DNA of 64,000 nucleotides, from the NCBI RefSeq assembly GCF_019599275.1, contig NZ_JAHZTD010000001.1:1736001-1800000 (forward strand), read 5' to 3'. The notes under the pieces are model-generated. The model was given only the letters and a program-made list of their open reading frames with translations, had not been told where the DNA came from and searched no databases. Origin of the DNA: Hymenobacter sp. HSC-4F20 (GTDB lineage: Bacteria; Bacteroidota; Bacteroidia; Cytophagales; Hymenobacteraceae). Made by a program: the position numbers and the translations under genes. Of this stretch, positions 15,780-24,019 are shown in pieces. Each line of letters opens with the position of its first letter. The stretch's first letter is position 1.

Positions 15780-17888
15780 TTAGCGCAGTTGGTAGATGTC
15801 GACCAGCTCCTTGACCTCGGCCAGGGGGCGGGTTGGTGGGGTAAGCGTGGGGGGCAGGGGCCGCTTGGCGTAGGTCTGGAAGTAGAGCACGCAGGCATCG
15901 CGCCACCACAGGGCCTCGCGGTGCTGAATGCGCAGGCGGGCGGCTACATCGGCGTGCAGCTCGGGGTCCAGGGCGGGCTTGGCTTGCTCCCACTGCTGCT
16001 GCATCCAGAGCACCGAGTCGGCGCCGGTGTAGTAGCGGGTGGTCAGCTCGTCCCAGAGAGTGCGGCCGGTGCTCAGCTGCTGCCCCCAGCCCACGTGGTG
16101 AAACCAGAGCAGGTAGTCGGGCGGGCAGGTGGCGGGGTTGCTCCACACCTGGCGGGCACCGGGGGCGTAGAGGCTCAGGGCGTTGGAGCCGCTGGCGGTG
16201 CGGTTGAAGCCCAGGCCTTCGGCATCGGCCTTGTGGTAGTACACCGAGGTCCAGTCGGGGCGGGCGCTTTTCTCCAGCCAGGGCTCGGGGCCGTAGTGAA
16301 TGCTCTGGCCCATGATGTGGTGCAGACCCAGCGGCGTGGTGTAGCGCACGTAAATATCCCGCGACTGATTCAGCACCTGCGTTACGCTGGCTAGGGCTTT
16401 GGGCTCGCGCGTCAGGGTCATCTTGGTCCACTCCTCAGCAATAGCGGCCGAGCTGAGCGTGTGGTCCCAGGCCAGGCGGCCGTAGGCATACCAGTTGGCT
16501 TGGCCCACCGGGTGCCCAGTCCAGTTGCGGTCAGAACCAATATTCGCTACCCCCGCAATGCCGCTGAGGCTGTGCTTTTCCAGGGAGCCATCGACTACCT
16601 TGGCCACGGTAGAGCCGGGACCTTGGGAATGGGTATCGGCTTCGAGGCATTCCTTGATGAGCGGCCCCAGGTACACGAGGTGGGTAGCAAAGCCCAGGTA
16701 CTCCTGCGTCAGCTGCACTTCCAGCACCAGCGGGGTGCGCGGCATGGCCCCAAACAGCGGGTGAAACGGCTCCCGGGCCTGGAAGTCAATCGGCCCGTTT
16801 TTCACCTGCACCAGCACCTTGGGACTGAACTTGCCGTCGAGGGGCTGGAACTCCTCGTAGGCTTCCTTGAACCGGTCACCCTTGGAGTTGGCCTTGTACA
16901 CGAAGGCCCGCCACATTACTACCCCATCGTGGGAGCCCAAGGCCCCAGCCAGCATGTTGGCGCCATCGGCGTGGTGGCGGCCGTAGTCCTGGGGGCCCGG
17001 CTCGCCTTCGGAGTTGGCCTTCACCAGAAAGCCCCCGAAGTCAGGAATGGTCTTATAAATCTCGTCGGTCTTGGCTTTCCACCACTGCGCCACCTTGGGG
17101 TCCAGGGGGTCGGAAGTGGGTAGGCCGCCAATGACTTTGGGCGCGGCCCAGAACACCGAGAGGTATACCCGGATGCCGTAAGGCCGCATCACACCGGCCA
17201 AAGCGGCCACTTTCTGCAGGTACTCCGGGGTGAGAAAGCGGGCGCTGGCGTTTACGTTGTTGAGTACTACCCCATTAATACCGATGGAGGCGTTGGCGCG
17301 GGCGTAGTCCTGGTAGCGCGGGTCGAGGCGGTCGGGCAGTTCCAGCCACTTCCAGATGGAAGAGCCCGCGTAGCCGCGCTCCACAGTGCCGTTGGGGTTG
17401 TCCCAGTGGTTGAGCAGGCGGTACTGAATGCGGGGCTGGCTGCTCAGGCTCAGCTTTTCGGGCATCTGGCCGGTTTGCACCTGCCGAAGCAGTGCAAAGC
17501 AGCCGTAGAGCACGGCCGCATCGGTGGGGCCCATAATTTCCAGCCCGTTTTTCTGGCTCGTGATGCGGTAGCCTTCCCGACCCAGCGTGGGGTCCGGGGC
17601 CACGCGCAGCCGGATGCTGCCCCTGCCGCCCGGCGCCGCCCCTACCGGCACCGGGCGCCCCAGCAAGCCTTGGAGCCCGAGTTGCAGCTCGTGGGCAGCG
17701 GTTTGCAAGGTGGGAGTTGTGTTGCTTTCTACTACAATACCCCGTGCCTGCGCCAGCCAGGCCTTGCGCAGGCCAGCCTCGGGCAGCTCATCATACTTCA
17801 GCCACAGGCGGTAGCCGTCATCGGCGCGCCCTGGGAGGGCAAGGCCAAGGCAGAGCAACGCGAGCAGCAGGTAAAAACGGGGTAGCAT
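15780..17888 (-). CDS. aguA: GH67 alpha-glucuronidase
   Basis: The protein has 702 residues with a signal peptide (about 1-22). RLLNHWDNPNGTVERGYAG is a GH67 hallmark. The general acid lies in KANSEGEPGPQDYGR (about E296), and the other catalytic carboxylates lie in NGPIDFQ (about D368) and LTQEYLG (about E396); their spacing matches characterised GH67 enzymes. It removes 4-O-methyl-glucuronic acid from the non-reducing end of aldouronic acids, which fits the adjacent uxuA and SDR genes. It is 32 bp upstream of the SDR and 41 bp downstream of uxuA. Confidence 0.96.
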   Translation of the reverse strand: MLPRFYLLLALLCLGLALPGRADDGYRLWLKYDELPEAGLRKAWLAQARGIVVESNTTPTLQTAAHELQLGLQGLLGRPVPVGAAPGGRGSIRLRVAPDPTLGREGYRITSQKNGLEIMGPTDAAVLYGCFALLRQVQTGQMPEKLSLSSQPRIQYRLLNHWDNPNGTVERGYAGSSIWKWLELPDRLDPRYQDYARANASIGINGVVLNNVNASARFLTPEYLQKVAALAGVMRPYGIRVYLSVFWAAPKVIGGLPTSDPLDPKVAQWWKAKTDEIYKTIPDFGGFLVKANSEGEPGPQDYGRHHADGANMLAGALGSHDGVVMWRAFVYKANSKGDRFKEAYEEFQPLDGKFSPKVLVQVKNGPIDFQAREPFHPLFGAMPRTPLVLEVQLTQEYLGFATHLVYLGPLIKECLEADTHSQGPGSTVAKVVDGSLEKHSLSGIAGVANIGSDRNWTGHPVGQANWYAYGRLAWDHTLSSAAIAEEWTKMTLTREPKALASVTQVLNQSRDIYVRYTTPLGLHHIMGQSIHYGPEPWLEKSARPDWTSVYYHKADAEGLGFNRTASGSNALSLYAPGARQVWSNPATCPPDYLLWFHHVGWGQQLSTGRTLWDELTTRYYTGADSVLWMQQQWEQAKPALDPELHADVAARLRIQHREALWWRDACVLYFQTYAKRPLPPTLTPPTRPLAEVKELVDIYQLR

Positions 17889-17929
17889 AGGTGGGAACGG
17901 GTAGAAAGGAGGTCGGGTGAGGCGGTTGG

Positions 17930-19183
17930 CTAAACGAAGCGGGTAGCGTGGGAGTCGGCGGCAAGCGCAGGGGTAGCATCCGTGGAGGCCTGCAGGCTGC
18001 GGCGGATACCCAACTCCAGCCCCCGCAGCTCGGCCAGTCCGCGCAGGCGCCCGATGGCCGAGTAGCCGGGGTAGGTGCGCTTTTCCAGGTCGTCGAGCAT
18101 CTGGTGGCCGTGGTCGGGGCGCATGGGCAGGCTGGGGTTGCCTTCGCCGGTGCGCGCCCGGCGCAGCTCCTCGCGCACCAGCTCCTGCACCACGGCGTAC
18201 ATGTCCACGTCGCCTTCCAGGTGGTCGGCCTCGTGGAAGTTGCGGGGGTTTTCCTCGCGCTTGGTGGCGCGCAGGTGGATAAAGTGAATGCGGTTTCCCA
18301 GGCGCCGCACGATGCCGGGCAGATCATTATCGGGCCGCACGCCCAGGGAACCAGTACAGAACGTCAGGCCGTTGGCCGGCGAGTCGTAGGCTTGCAGCAG
18401 GCCCACCAGGTCGGCTTCGGTGCTGACCACCCGGGGCAAACCCAGCAGCGGAAACGGTGGGTCGTCGGGGTGGATGCAGAGGTTGATGCCTACTTCTTCG
18501 GCTACCGGCCCTACCTCCCGCAGGAAGTAGTAGAGGTTTTCGCGCAGCGCGTCGGCATCAATAGCCGCGTACTCATTCAGCAACTCCTGGAAGCCTTCCA
18601 GCTCAAACGCTTCTTCGGACCCAGGCAGGCCCAGCAAAACTACGTTGGTAAGGGTAGTTACTTCCTCAGGCGTTAGGGTAGCAAATTTGGCGCGGGCGGC
18701 GGCAGCCACCTCTTCTTCGTAATCGTTTTCGGCACCGGGGCGGCGCAGAATGCACAGGTCGAACAAGGCGAAATCTTCCCACACGAAACGCAGGGCCCGC
18801 GAGCCATCAGGCATTTCGTAGTTCAGGTTGGTGCGCGACCAGTCCAGCACAGGCATGAAGTTGTAGCACACCGTGCTAATCCCGCAAGCCGCCAGATTAC
18901 GCAGGCTTTCCTGGTAATTCCGGATGTATTCGGCGCGGGCCGGACGGCCTTTCTTGATATCCTCGTGCACGGGCAGGCTTTCCACCACGGCCCAGTGCAG
19001 GGGCGAGTACCGGTTGTTGTCGGCTTCTATCAGCTGCTGCCGCGCCCGAATGTCGTCCTGGCTCCAGACTGTGCCCACGGGCAGCTGGTGCAGAGCCGTA
19101 ACGACGCCGGAGCAGCCCGCCTGCCGAAGTGCGAAAAGAGAAACCGGGTCTTGGGGCCCGAACCACCGCATAGTGTGCAGCAT
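17930..19183 (-). CDS. uxuA: Mannonate dehydratase
   Basis: The protein has 417 residues and starts MLHTMRWFGPQDPVSL. Blocks typical of UxuA are present: ISTVCYNFMPVLDWSRT, NLCIHPDDPPFPLLGLPRVVS, FCTGSLGVRPDND, IHFIHLRATKRE, FHEADHLEGDVDMY and MRPDHGHQMLDDL. These supply the His, Cys, Asp and His ligands for the metal. The enzyme turns D-mannonate into 2-keto-3-deoxygluconate in the cytoplasm. It is the first gene of the minus-strand series, and the regulatory region shared with the LacI-family gene lies upstream. The start could also be the ATG four codons later. Confidence 0.96.
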   Translation of the reverse strand: MLHTMRWFGPQDPVSLFALRQAGCSGVVTALHQLPVGTVWSQDDIRARQQLIEADNNRYSPLHWAVVESLPVHEDIKKGRPARAEYIRNYQESLRNLAACGISTVCYNFMPVLDWSRTNLNYEMPDGSRALRFVWEDFALFDLCILRRPGAENDYEEEVAAAARAKFATLTPEEVTTLTNVVLLGLPGSEEAFELEGFQELLNEYAAIDADALRENLYYFLREVGPVAEEVGINLCIHPDDPPFPLLGLPRVVSTEADLVGLLQAYDSPANGLTFCTGSLGVRPDNDLPGIVRRLGNRIHFIHLRATKREENPRNFHEADHLEGDVDMYAVVQELVREELRRARTGEGNPSLPMRPDHGHQMLDDLEKRTYPGYSAIGRLRGLAELRGLELGIRRSLQASTDATPALAADSHATRFV

Positions 19184-19292
19184 AAGATGCGCGCTCTTAT
19201 AGCTAAAAAGTGCAATTATTGAATCAATCCGGCTTCCCTAACCTATCTGTTCAAGTTTTCGGCCAGCACAGCAGTTAGGGAGTACTTACTAC

Positions 19293-19325
19293 CGAAGATA
19301 GAAGAACAATCCAGAGGAAAAACAA
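19293..19325 (-). promoter_or_regulatory. Candidate promoter of the uxuA operon
   Basis: On the minus strand TATCTTCG (19300-19293) is one mismatch from TAnnTTTG, with TTG (19325-19323) 22 bp upstream, the usual Bacteroidota spacing. The leader to the uxuA ATG is about 100 nt. The box is 65 bp from the palindrome, as in front of xylulokinase. Confidence 0.6.
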
Positions 19326-19364
19326 CCACAAAACCCGCCTAAATGCTTGATTTCTAAATAAAAA

Positions 19365-19396
19365 TATCGGAAACGTTTTCGAAAACGTTTCCGATA
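19365..19396. promoter_or_regulatory. Perfect 32-bp palindromic operator between uxuA and the LacI-family gene
   Basis: TATCGGAAACGTTTTC followed by GAAAACGTTTCCGATA is a perfect inverted repeat centred at 19380/19381. It contains two AACGTT cores of LacI-family type with centres 12 bp apart, plus a central TTCGAA dyad. It lies between divergent genes and is the natural target of the neighbouring regulator. A diverged copy is at 1125-1156. Confidence 0.85.
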
Positions 19397-19438
19397 GGTA
19401 ATAACAAGTACGGATGCAGTAAAAAAAATTCTGTAGAT

Positions 19439-19446
19439 TATCCTTG
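19439..19446 (+). promoter_or_regulatory. Candidate -7 box of the LacI-family gene
   Basis: TATCCTTG has one mismatch to TAnnTTTG and starts 43 bp after the palindrome. The equivalent box at 1188 starts 32 bp after its palindrome, so the spacing differs by about one helical turn. The leader to the ATG at 19520 is about 67 nt. Confidence 0.45.
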
Positions 19447-19519
19447 AATTAAAAAGAAGGGTTTTGCTCTTGGTTTTTCAGATCATCTGCCCAATTTTGG
19501 AATAATTCAATTCCTTTCC

Positions 19520-20698
19520 ATGATTAAATGCACTAAGTGCCGCTCGGCCGATGCGGTAATGCGGGCGGGCTTCATCCGGGGCCGGCAGCGCTACCACTGC
19601 AAGGCGTGCAACTACCACTTTACCGACGAGAAAACCCTGCCCCTCCCCGAGAAAAAACGCCGCCAGACTACCATCAGCGACGTGGCGCGGGAATTGGGGG
19701 TAGCCCCCTCCACGGTTTCGCGGGCCCTGAATGGCCATTCGGATATCAATGCCAACACCCGCCAGGCTATTCTGGAAGTAGCACGCCAGCTTGACTACCA
19801 GCCTAACCTGCTGGCCCAGAGCCTGAAAAGCAGCGAAACCAAAACTATTGGGGTGGTGATTCCGGACATTGAGCGGCCGTTTTTTGCCACGGCCGTCAGC
19901 GGCATTCAGCAGGTAGTGGCCGAGGCGGGTTACCGCGTGATGATCTGCCAGTCGAAGGAGTCGTATGAGATGGAGGTCAGCAACGTGCAGGCGCTTATTG
20001 CCAGCCGCGTCGATGGGCTGCTGATCTGCCACTCCCGCGAAACGGAGAATTTCGACCACGTAAAGCAGCCGGCCACTCGGGGCATCCCCATTGTGCACTT
20101 CGACCGGGTGTGCAACGAGGTAGATACGGCCAAGGTGATTCTGGATGACTGGAACGGGGCTTTCAACGTAACGGAGCACCTGATTCAGCAAGGAGCCCGG
20201 CGCATTGCCATTCTGGCCGGGCCCGAGGGCCTGCTGATCAGCCGCAACCGCCTGGCGGGCTACGTCAGTGCCCTGCAGAAATACGGCTTGCCCGTGCGCG
20301 ATGAGATGCGCATTCACATCAACTTCAAGCCTGAGCAGGCGGTAGCAGCCCTGGATACCTGGCTGGCCCTCCCCCACCCGCCCGATGCCATTTTCGCCAT
20401 CAACTACACCAACGCCTTCGATTTACTGGTAACGCTGAAAGCCCGCGGCTTGCGCGTGCCCGAAGACATGGCGGTGGTAGGCTTCGGCGACGAGTTCATG
20501 GCCTCCATGATTGAGCCCGGCCTGACGACGGTTAACCTGCACCCGTACCGCATTGGGCAGCAGGCGGCTCGCTTATTTCTGGAGCAGGTGCGCGAAAAAG
20601 AGGCTTTCCAGCCCCGCACCTTCGTTATCACCGGCGACCTGGTTATCCGGCAGTCCTCGTTGAAAGCTAAAAGCGAGTTTTTCAAGCTAGATATATAA
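19520..20698 (+). CDS. LacI-family transcriptional regulator with an N-terminal transposase-type zinc ribbon
   Basis: The protein has 392 residues. Residues 1-40 form a C4 zinc ribbon: Cys4-x2-Cys7 and Cys27-x2-Cys30, with the GRQRYHCKACNYHF pattern seen in the N-terminal domain of IS1 InsA-like transposase proteins. A LacI helix-turn-helix follows (about 50-97, TTISDVARELGVAPSTVSRA), then the hinge and a periplasmic-binding-protein-like effector domain (KTIGVVIPDIERPFF to the C-terminus). Ordinary LacI proteins are about 340 residues and begin at the helix-turn-helix. The ribbon is in the same frame with no break. The protein probably represses the divergent glucuronoxylan operon until an inducer such as xylobiose, aldouronic acid or a Uxu intermediate binds. 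No other regulator is seen in the locus. Confidence 0.93.
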   Translation: MIKCTKCRSADAVMRAGFIRGRQRYHCKACNYHFTDEKTLPLPEKKRRQTTISDVARELGVAPSTVSRALNGHSDINANTRQAILEVARQLDYQPNLLAQSLKSSETKTIGVVIPDIERPFFATAVSGIQQVVAEAGYRVMICQSKESYEMEVSNVQALIASRVDGLLICHSRETENFDHVKQPATRGIPIVHFDRVCNEVDTAKVILDDWNGAFNVTEHLIQQGARRIAILAGPEGLLISRNRLAGYVSALQKYGLPVRDEMRIHINFKPEQAVAALDTWLALPHPPDAIFAINYTNAFDLLVTLKARGLRVPEDMAVVGFGDEFMASMIEPGLTTVNLHPYRIGQQAARLFLEQVREKEAFQPRTFVITGDLVIRQSSLKAKSEFFKLDI

Positions 20699-20703
20699 AG
20701 GAA

Positions 20704-20740
20704 GAGGCCGGAACGCATGCTATGCATGCATTCCGGCCTC
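20704..20740 (+). terminator. Terminator after the LacI-family gene
   Basis: GAGGCCGGAACGCATGC and GCATGCATTCCGGCCTC form a 17-bp stem with one mismatch around a TAT loop. It lies 5 bp after the stop. It may also serve the minus-strand gene that ends at 20771. There is no long T-run. Confidence 0.75.
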
Positions 20741-20770
20741 AAGGCAGCTAGTGGTGGGGGTAGCCGGGGC

Positions 20771-21073
20771 TTAGCGCGTAGTACCAGAGGTAGTGCCCGA
20801 AGTAGTGGAGCCGGAGGTAGTACCTGAGGTAGTGCCGGAAGTAGTTGAACCCGAGGTAGTACCAGTGGTGGTAGAGCCCGAAGTGCTAGTGCCGGTGGTA
20901 GTAGAGCCGCTGGTAGAGCCCGAAGTAGAGCCGCTCGTGGAGCCCGAGGTAGTGCCATCGGTGCCAGATGGAGAATCGGTGCTGGTGCTAGAGCAGGACG
21001 AAAGAGCTGCGCCAGCGAAGAAAAGCAAAGCAAAAGCGCGAGCCGACCAGGTGGAAGTGCGTGACAGTTTCAT
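20771..21073 (-). CDS. Small lipoprotein with a Thr/Ser/Gly repeat tail
   Basis: The protein has 100 residues: a lipoprotein signal with SARAFALLFFAGAALSSC placing the lipid-bearing Cys at 27, then about 70 residues made almost only of TSGST, TSGTT and TTTGTS units. The tail has no predicted fold and would form a flexible, possibly glycosylated stalk. No family is recognised. The lipobox argues for a real gene; the opposite-strand reading is a valine/proline/glutamate repeat without a signal and is taken as a shadow. Confidence 0.6.
   Translation of the reverse strand: MKLSRTSTWSARAFALLFFAGAALSSCSSTSTDSPSGTDGTTSGSTSGSTSGSTSGSTTTGTSTSGSTTTGTTSGSTTSGTTSGTTSGSTTSGTTSGTTR
20774..20968. repeat. 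Short tandem repeat array coding the T/S/G tail
   Basis: Imperfect 12-15-nt units such as GAGGTAGTGCC, GAAGTAGTGGAGCC and GAGGTAGTACC recur about 14 times. All keep the reading frame of the lipoprotein. Such arrays can change length by slippage. Confidence 0.7.
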
Positions 21074-21379
21074 AGGTAGAAAGTTGGGTTGAAGGATACG
21101 GTATGGCAGGTAATCAACCTTTCATACTGCCTATACGGGATTTATTATAAAACGTCAACAAATAAGTCTATATAATGCAAATATGCCTTGAGTCTGCTAC
21201 CCCATGCGGCCAGCAAAACCCTTCCTACTGGCTGATTTGCGCCTAAATGGTGCCGTGGCGGCTTCCTTACAACAGAAAGCCAACGTACTCTTTTAATATT
21301 ATATAATTATCACCATAAATAATAGTACTTTTATACCCCATTTGGATGCTTTCAGGGCGTCCTGCTTAGTTCTTCTTCT
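21074..21379. other. 306-bp AT-rich divergent promoter region
   Basis: The stretch 21120-21340 is far richer in A+T than its surroundings (for example TTTAATATTATATAATTATC). It must hold the promoters of the lipoprotein and nuclease genes. The best box is TACTTTTA at 21326-21333 (plus), one mismatch from TAnnTTTG. No repeats or RNA were recognised. Confidence 0.4.
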
Positions 21380-23467
21380 ATGAGGCATTGTATATCACTC
21401 GCGCTACTGTTGGTTGGGTTGGGCTGGAATCAGGGGGTAGCCTGTGCTCAAACTGGCGCGGCGCAATCGGCGGTTACGCGCATCGGCCAGATTCAGGGAA
21501 GCAAGGCCGCAGCCACGCCGGGCACGTACACCGTTGAAGCCATTGTGACGGGCGTCTACACGGGGCTGAACCCGGGCGGATTTTACGTGCAGGAGGCCCC
21601 TGCCGCTTCCGATGCCTCTGCCGCCACCTCCGACGCGTTGTTTGTAGTGCAGGCCAACCCTACTGTGAAACCCGGCGACCTGGTGCGCGTGACGGGCACG
21701 GTGCAGGAAGCTGCCGCGGCACCCTCTTTCGACCAGGCCGTGCTGACGGACCCAACCGTCAGGGTAGTGTCTTCGGGAAACCCGCTGCCTGCTTTTGTCG
21801 TGCTGCCGAATGCCAGCTTTTCGGCCGCGGGCCTGGAGCGGTACGAAGGCATGCGGGTGCAGTTTTCGGGTCCGCTGACGGTTTCAGATGTGTACAACCT
21901 GCAGCGGCGCGGCGAACTGACGCTCACGCCGGGTGGCACTCTGTTCCAGCCTACCCAGTTTATTGACCCCAACGACAATCCGGCTACCGGCACCACCAGC
22001 ACCGGCACCAGCAACCTGGCCGCCATCCGGGCCTACGAAGCCGCTAACCTCGACCGCTCCATTCTGCTCGATGACGGCAGCTCAGCCTCTACCCCCCAGC
22101 CCATTCCTTATACCGATGCCACGTTTCGCACGGTGCGGGTGGGTAGTAAAGTGGAACGGCTGAGCGGCATTCTGGGCTATGGCTTTAATCAGTGGCGGGT
22201 GCAGCCGCTGCCGGGAGCCGATGCGCCGGTTGTAAGGGTAGTACGGCCGAGCCTGCCCGCCTTCGGGCCGCTCGACCTGAAGTTGGCCAGCTTCAACGTG
22301 CTCAATTACTTTAACGGCAACGGAATTGGGGGCGGCTTCCCAACCACCCGCGGGGCCAAAACCCTACCTGACTTTGCCCGCCAGCGTAGTAAAATCATTG
22401 CGGCCCTGACTGCTATGAATGCGGATGTGGTAGGGCTAACGGAAATTGAAAACGACGGGACCGGACCGGCTTCGGCTATTCAGGACCTTGTGAACGGCCT
22501 AAACCAGGCGATGGGCGCCGGCACTTACGCCTTCGTGAACGATGGCGGCGCCACCCAGCAGCCCAACAACACCGACCAGATTCACTGCGCCATTCTGTAT
22601 AAGCCCGCCGAAGTGCGGCTGCTGGGGCCGGCGCTAGTGGCCTCCGCCCAGGGCGTGTTTGAGCGCCCTCCGCTGGCCCAGCTGTTCATTACCCGCCGCA
22701 AGCCCCGCCCCGATACAGTAGCCGTGGTTATCAACCACTTCAAATCCAAAGGCAGCGGTACGGGGCCGAATGCCGACCAGAACGATGGCCAGGGCGGCTC
22801 CAACGACCGGCGCCGCGTCCAGGCCCAGGGCTTGGTCGACTTTATTACTACCACCGTGATACCGGCAGGTAGCAAGCGCGTGCTCTGCATCGGCGACTAC
22901 AACGCCAACTATGAGGAAGACCCCATTGACATTATGCGGGCGGCTGAGCTGGTGGTTGTTACGCCGCCTACCAGCGCCTCCTACGTGTTCAAAGGCCTTA
23001 CCGGCTCCCTCGACCATTGCATCGTGACGCCCAACCTGGTGGGCTTTATTGATGTGCACAAGTGGAACATTAACTCCTTCGAGCCCCTTTTTCAGCAGTA
23101 CGACGTGGCCGGCGCCGCTACCGATGCTACCAGCCCCTTCCGCTCCTCCGACCACGACCCCGTGCTGATCGGGTTGAACTTTGCGGGCGTGCGGGCGGCC
23201 AACGAAGCTACCACTCGGTTGTTTGTGTACCCCGCTCCTACCGCCGGCAACCGGGTATATCAACTGCCAACCATGCCTGCCGGCACCGGGCCGCTCACCC
23301 TGGAACTAACCCTGCCGCAAGGGCCGCCCATGCTGCACCTGCAAGGCTCCGCGGGGCTGTTGCAAGCCGAGCTGAACCGCTACACGGCCCACCTGCCGCC
23401 CGGCCTTTACGTGGTGCGGCTGCGCGGCAAAGGCATCAACCGCACCCAACGGGTAATGAAAGAATAA
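21380..23467 (+). CDS. Secreted ExeM/NucH-like endonuclease/exonuclease/phosphatase-fold protein with T9SS tail
   Basis: The protein has 695 residues. A signal peptide (ends CAQTG) is followed by an OB-fold-like region with VEAIVTGVYTGLNPGGFYVQE and VKPGDLVRVTGTV (about 35-280), as in ExeM/NucH nucleases. The catalytic EEP domain spans about 298-610: LASFNVLNYF, DVVGLTEIENDG, INHFKSKGSG, LCIGDYNANYEEDP and the final SSDHDPVLIG. The last 85 residues end PPGLYVVRLRGKGINRTQRV and resemble a T9SS sorting domain. It probably degrades extracellular DNA for phosphate or nucleosides or in biofilm turnover. A strong terminator follows. Confidence 0.9.
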   Translation: MRHCISLALLLVGLGWNQGVACAQTGAAQSAVTRIGQIQGSKAAATPGTYTVEAIVTGVYTGLNPGGFYVQEAPAASDASAATSDALFVVQANPTVKPGDLVRVTGTVQEAAAAPSFDQAVLTDPTVRVVSSGNPLPAFVVLPNASFSAAGLERYEGMRVQFSGPLTVSDVYNLQRRGELTLTPGGTLFQPTQFIDPNDNPATGTTSTGTSNLAAIRAYEAANLDRSILLDDGSSASTPQPIPYTDATFRTVRVGSKVERLSGILGYGFNQWRVQPLPGADAPVVRVVRPSLPAFGPLDLKLASFNVLNYFNGNGIGGGFPTTRGAKTLPDFARQRSKIIAALTAMNADVVGLTEIENDGTGPASAIQDLVNGLNQAMGAGTYAFVNDGGATQQPNNTDQIHCAILYKPAEVRLLGPALVASAQGVFERPPLAQLFITRRKPRPDTVAVVINHFKSKGSGTGPNADQNDGQGGSNDRRRVQAQGLVDFITTTVIPAGSKRVLCIGDYNANYEEDPIDIMRAAELVVVTPPTSASYVFKGLTGSLDHCIVTPNLVGFIDVHKWNINSFEPLFQQYDVAGAATDATSPFRSSDHDPVLIGLNFAGVRAANEATTRLFVYPAPTAGNRVYQLPTMPAGTGPLTLELTLPQGPPMLHLQGSAGLLQAELNRYTAHLPPGLYVVRLRGKGINRTQRVMKE

Positions 23468-23504
23468 GCGGGCCCGCACTAAGCGCCCACTATCCCGTGC
23501 TTTA

Positions 23505-23556
23505 GCCACCACGGGCCAGCCTTCCTGGACGGAAGGCCGGCCCGTGGTGGCTTTTC
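23505..23556 (+). terminator. Strong terminator after the secreted nuclease
   Basis: A 21-nt arm (23505-23525, GCCACCACGGGCC at its base) pairs with 23531-23551 across a TGGAC loop with one mismatch, followed by TTTTCT. It starts 38 bp after the stop. Confidence 0.85.
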
Positions 23557-24019
23557 TCTATACTCTACCTTTTCCTATGCACCCTGAAGTGAGGGGGAAC
23601 GCTCTGCTGCTAGCTTGCTCCTGGCGGGCACGGTTGGGCAGCAGCAAGCCCCACGGATAGTTACCGACTGATACTGATAGCAAGAAGTTCTGGGCTAGCT
23701 GCCGGCCAGTAGGCCGTAGACCCTACCCTGAAAAAATTGACGATAGAATCTGCTGAGCCCATGAGCCCGAACACCTCCATTGACTACAGCCCTGGGGGTA
23801 AGGCAACCGGGCCCATCACAGCTGGGCCCGGGTTCTCAGCCGATAAGCAGTCATTCACCGTGTTGATGGTCCTGCAGCTAACTCATGCGGATGAGTTCCT
23901 CGTCACCGACGACGAGTTTTAGCCGGCGAAATGCTACCTCCTAAAGCCGTATCCGGTGAAATTCAAAGCCAAATAGCCGGAGGCCACGGCGGATTCAACT
24001 CGGCTGTGCGTGCTACCCC
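23557..24019. other. 463-bp region without a convincing gene
   Basis: A 61-codon plus-strand reading at 23737-23922 ends LTHADEFLVTDDEF but has no family match, signal or clear start, and may be a remnant or chance. GGGCCC-rich dyads occur near 23808-23832 (CCGGGCCCATCACAGCTGGGCCCGG). Nothing else was recognised. Confidence 0.35.

Noticed and set aside
15749..15898. Longer start for the SDR protein
   Set aside because: It would overlap the GH67 gene, and the added residues are Pro/Ser/Arg-rich without SDR similarity.
20771..20968. CRISPR-like repeats
   Set aside because: The units are contiguous short codon repeats without spacers.
20793..21092. Plus-strand Val/Pro/Glu repeat protein
   Set aside because: It is the complement of the Thr/Ser/Gly repeat; it has no signal or start context, while the minus-strand reading has a good lipobox.
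23737..23922. 61-codon plus-strand gene
   Set aside because: No family, no signal, no clear start; kept only as a remark on the gap.
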